Positions 6,271 through 7,574 of a stretch of 7,574 nucleotides of DNA are shown here, one piece after another. Position 1 is the first letter of the stretch. Every line of letters starts with the position of its first letter. This stretch comes from JBBRHH01 sp038222915 (GTDB taxonomy: Bacteria; Planctomycetota; Phycisphaerae; Tepidisphaerales; Tepidisphaeraceae): NCBI GenBank assembly GCA_038222915.1, contig JBBRHH010000288.1:1-7574 (forward strand). Direction: 5' to 3'. The notes under the pieces are model-generated. The model saw only the letters and a list, made by a program, of their open reading frames with translations, made no database searches and had not been told where the DNA came from. A program made the position numbers and the translations under genes.

Positions 6271-6292
6271 CGGCGAGCGGTCCGGCTTGCCG
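6271..6292 (+). other. Hairpin just after the zinc-ribbon gene
   Basis: CGGCGAGC (6271-6278) pairs with GCTTGCCG (6285-6292), eight pairs including one G-T wobble, with a six-base loop. It starts seven bases after the stop. No T-run follows, so as a terminator it would be atypical; it could also be a remnant of a recombination site. Confidence 0.4.
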
Positions 6293-6318
6293 CAGCCGCT
6301 GCTGTGGACGAAGCAGAA

Positions 6319-6353
6319 AAAGGGACATTCAAAAATGGAGAAAGGGACATTCA
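6319..6353 (+). repeat. Two short direct repeats at the left edge of repeat copy B
   Basis: AAAGGGACATTCA occurs at 6319-6331 and again at 6341-6353, a 22-base period. The second copy forms the left edge of long repeat B. At the equivalent edge of copy A (4861-4891) there is a purine-rich stretch with repeated GGAAC/GGAAAC units ending in GGAACGTAC, which aligns with GGGACATTC. Confidence 0.75.
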
Positions 6354-6501
6354 CAATAACCGCAGATCCTTCCTCCTAAGAAGCCTCTTCGGCCGTCCCG
6401 CTCGAAGGGCGAACCCAGGATCAAGCCGATCCGCAGTCCGGCCGACCCATGCATCCAACCCGAATAGGGCCGCCCGCGCTTTACGCTGATACGCAGTTGT
6501 T

Positions 6502-6650
6502 CCAGTTCCGCTTCGGGCAGTTTCCATGGGCCGCGAGCACTGGCGCAGAAGCGGAGAAACTGTTGAACCCAGCCGCGGTAGGCCGCGATGATGTTGTCGG
6601 CCAATCGGCGTTGCCGGGCTACCGCCCTCGAATTTCCCAGGCAACTTCAC
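6502..6650 (-). pseudogene. N-terminal fragment of a tyrosine recombinase, copy B (frameshifted)
   Basis: This is the counterpart of the 5042-5189 fragment. The minus-strand frame reads LADNIIAAYRGW and VQQFLRFC, then ends at the same PEAELEQL point as copy A. An extra C near 6622-6627 breaks the frame between the first residues (YVRVVKLPGKFE, read in another frame) and the rest, so even the fragment is broken here. Of six substitutions in the aligned in-frame part, I count three silent and three that change residues (Ser/Leu, Thr/Ile, Ile/Val), consistent with weak or no selection on the protein. The shared truncation point shows that the gene was cut before the segment was duplicated. Confidence 0.65.
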
Positions 6651-6694
6651 TACACGAACATATGGCATGCGGACATTGCCGAGTCACCAGAAAG

Positions 6695-6777
6695 TTTCTT
6701 TGACAACTGTTCCCAATGCGGGCAAGCTACCAAGTCTCAGCCGGTGCTATGTTGCGCCGGCGGGCAGGATACTAAGA
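6695..6777 (+). promoter_or_regulatory. Conserved leader block with hairpin, copy B
   Basis: This matches 5240-5322 with three substitutions. AGCCGGTGC (6739-6747) pairs with GCGCCGGC (6754-6761), eight pairs with the loop TATGTT. One of the three differences from copy A falls in the loop and one at the base of the stem, so the stem core is intact in both. It lies just upstream of the lipoprotein gene. Confidence 0.5.
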
Positions 6778-6819
6778 GGTTATGCAGCGGAAGGTGTTTT
6801 TCAGCCAAAGGAGTCCCGA

Positions 6820-7416
6820 ATGCTCACTCGCACTCTTGCCACGCCCATTTTAATCATCGTATTCGCAGGCTTTCCGGGATGTGACAAGCCTAAAGAGTCG
6901 TCGTCCGCTGCCCCGAGGACGGAATCGGGGACGGCTGATCCAGCCAAGAGCGCGCCGAACGCCGCGTCCGATCCCGTTGTGACCTTCAAGCGGGTGATCG
7001 AAACGGCGTCAGTGCGAGCAAAGAGTGACACTGGCCGGCTCCATCAACTGCCGTCCACTTCATCGGCCTTGGACACAACTGCTTGGCTAAAGTCCAAACC
7101 GCAAATTGTTAGCACGTCTCACGACATAAAGAAAACGGACTCCCTCGTGTCGCCATATATGGGAACAGTGGTCGTGAAGGCGCAGGACACACATACGAAG
7201 CTCTACAAGACGAAAAGCGAGGCCGCGTCGGCAAACGATTTCTCGCCCACGCCCAGTCATTTTTTTGGCCCTCAGAGCTACAGATTTATCTATGCGTATC
7301 AAGATGAAACTTGGGTCTTGAAATCCGGTGTGGAGTTTAACGAAGATTCTGGCGTATCGGATCCGATCGAGCCGGGAGAAGAGAGCGGCACTCTACTCAA
7401 ATACTTTACGCCGTAA
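6820..7416 (+). CDS. Predicted lipoprotein of unknown function
   Basis: A 198-residue protein. The frame is open from further upstream, but ATG 6820 is preceded by AAAGGAG with a six-base gap and starts a lipoprotein signal: MLTRTLATP, a hydrophobic core (ILIIVFAG) and FPGC with Cys21 as the likely lipidated residue. Phe at -4 and Pro at -3 do not fit the lipobox consensus well. After Cys21 comes a Lys/Ser/Pro/Ala-rich tether (about 22-50). The globular part ends in a strand-rich segment with SPYMGTVVVKAQD, SYRFIYAYQDETWVLKSGVEF and an acidic stretch (EPGEESG). I do not recognise the family. Five 60-base lines of this gene average about 50% G+C, against about 62% in four dnaA lines, which suggests a different origin. 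It follows repeat copy B. Confidence 0.8.
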   Translation: MLTRTLATPILIIVFAGFPGCDKPKESSSAAPRTESGTADPAKSAPNAASDPVVTFKRVIETASVRAKSDTGRLHQLPSTSSALDTTAWLKSKPQIVSTSHDIKKTDSLVSPYMGTVVVKAQDTHTKLYKTKSEAASANDFSPTPSHFFGPQSYRFIYAYQDETWVLKSGVEFNEDSGVSDPIEPGEESGTLLKYFTP

Positions 7417-7487
7417 CCCTGTGTGCACGGAGCTAACCCCTATTCAAGCGTAACCCCGCATCGTGATCGCGTTGAGCGCAGAAAAAG

Positions 7488-7566
7488 ACTCGAAACGCCC
7501 GCGTTTTCGTGTATGAAGAGGGTTGTATCGATCCTTCATCCCCATACGCAAGGAGGCGTTTCGAGT
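7488..7566 (+). repeat. Long inverted repeat covering the next gene's start
   Basis: ACTCGAAACGCC (7488-7499) and GGCGTTTCGAGT (7555-7566) are perfect 12-base inverted repeats. Inside them, GTATG (7511-7515) can pair with CATAC (7543-7547), and AAG-A-GG (7516-7521) with CCTT (7533-7536), giving an extended imperfect hairpin. The right arm overlaps the end of the AAGGAGG ribosome site (7550-7556) and the GTG start (7565). It could be the end of a mobile element or an RNA hairpin that hides the ribosome site. Confidence 0.75.
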
Positions 7567-7574
7567 GAACACCG
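7565..7574 (+). CDS. Start of a further gene (partial)
   Basis: GTG at 7565 lies eight bases after a full AAGGAGG Shine-Dalgarno sequence (7550-7556). Only Met-Asn-Thr and one more base are in the window, so the product cannot be named. The long inverted repeat just before it leaves a transposase as one possibility. Confidence 0.5.

Larger units (their letters stand above)
6344..6788 (+). repeat. Long direct repeat, copy B
   Basis: Second copy of the 4883-5333 repeat, in the same orientation and with the same internal order. Relative to A it has a one-base deletion near 6463, a one-base insertion near 6625 and a shortened stretch near 6665-6680. Similarity ends about 20 bases before the AAAGGAG of the lipoprotein gene. 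The stretch 6264-6819 contains no intact gene. Confidence 0.9.

Noticed and set aside
4883..6788. CRISPR array
   Set aside because: Two long diverged repeats 1.46 kb apart with genes between them; no short regular repeats and spacers.

Overview
The window looks like a piece of a Planctomycetota chromosome (possibly Phycisphaerae-like). The evidence is a DnaA with an Asn-His-Ser-Thr recognition motif and a long Pro/His-rich linker, a secreted protein of a type I associate with planctomycetes, a lectin-like beta-sandwich protein of the PEP-CTERM-associated kind, and G+C-rich genes with many C-ending codons. The lineage is an inference from protein style only.

Layout. (1) 2-166 (+) is the C-terminal tail of a membrane protein. 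(2) 179-880 (-) is a lectin-like domain protein without a recognisable signal peptide. It lies 29 bp downstream of 910-1569 (-), a secreted protein of unknown function. (3) 1611-2645 (+), divergent from the previous gene, is a GNAT acetyltransferase of double-domain length. (4) 2646-3106 is a gene-free stretch of about 460 bp serving as the dnaA leader. It has a candidate promoter, one near-match DnaA box and two hairpins. (5) 3107-4693 (+) is dnaA, starting at a GTG behind an AAGGAG ribosome site and followed by a perfect 12-bp GNRA-loop terminator. No dnaN follows it here.

(6) From about 4880 to 7416 the character changes. An imperfect direct repeat of about 450 bp occurs twice (about 4883-5333 and 6344-6788; roughly nine in ten bases identical). 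On the minus strand each copy carries the same N-terminal fragment of a tyrosine recombinase (integron-integrase-like). On the plus strand each copy ends in a strongly conserved leader with a hairpin, and a different plus-strand gene follows directly, each with its own good ribosome site: a double zinc-ribbon/PH-like protein (5376-6263) and a lipoprotein (6820-7416). Divergent integrase remnant, conserved intervening site, then a plus-strand gene is the layout of an integron platform, repeated as a unit of about 1.46 kb. This is the best candidate for an undescribed system in the window.

(7) 7488-7566 is a long inverted repeat whose right arm covers the ribosome site and GTG start of a gene that runs off the end. 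It could be an insertion-sequence end or a translational control hairpin.

The first half appears to be core chromosome. The second half appears to be an accessory block placed after the dnaA terminator.
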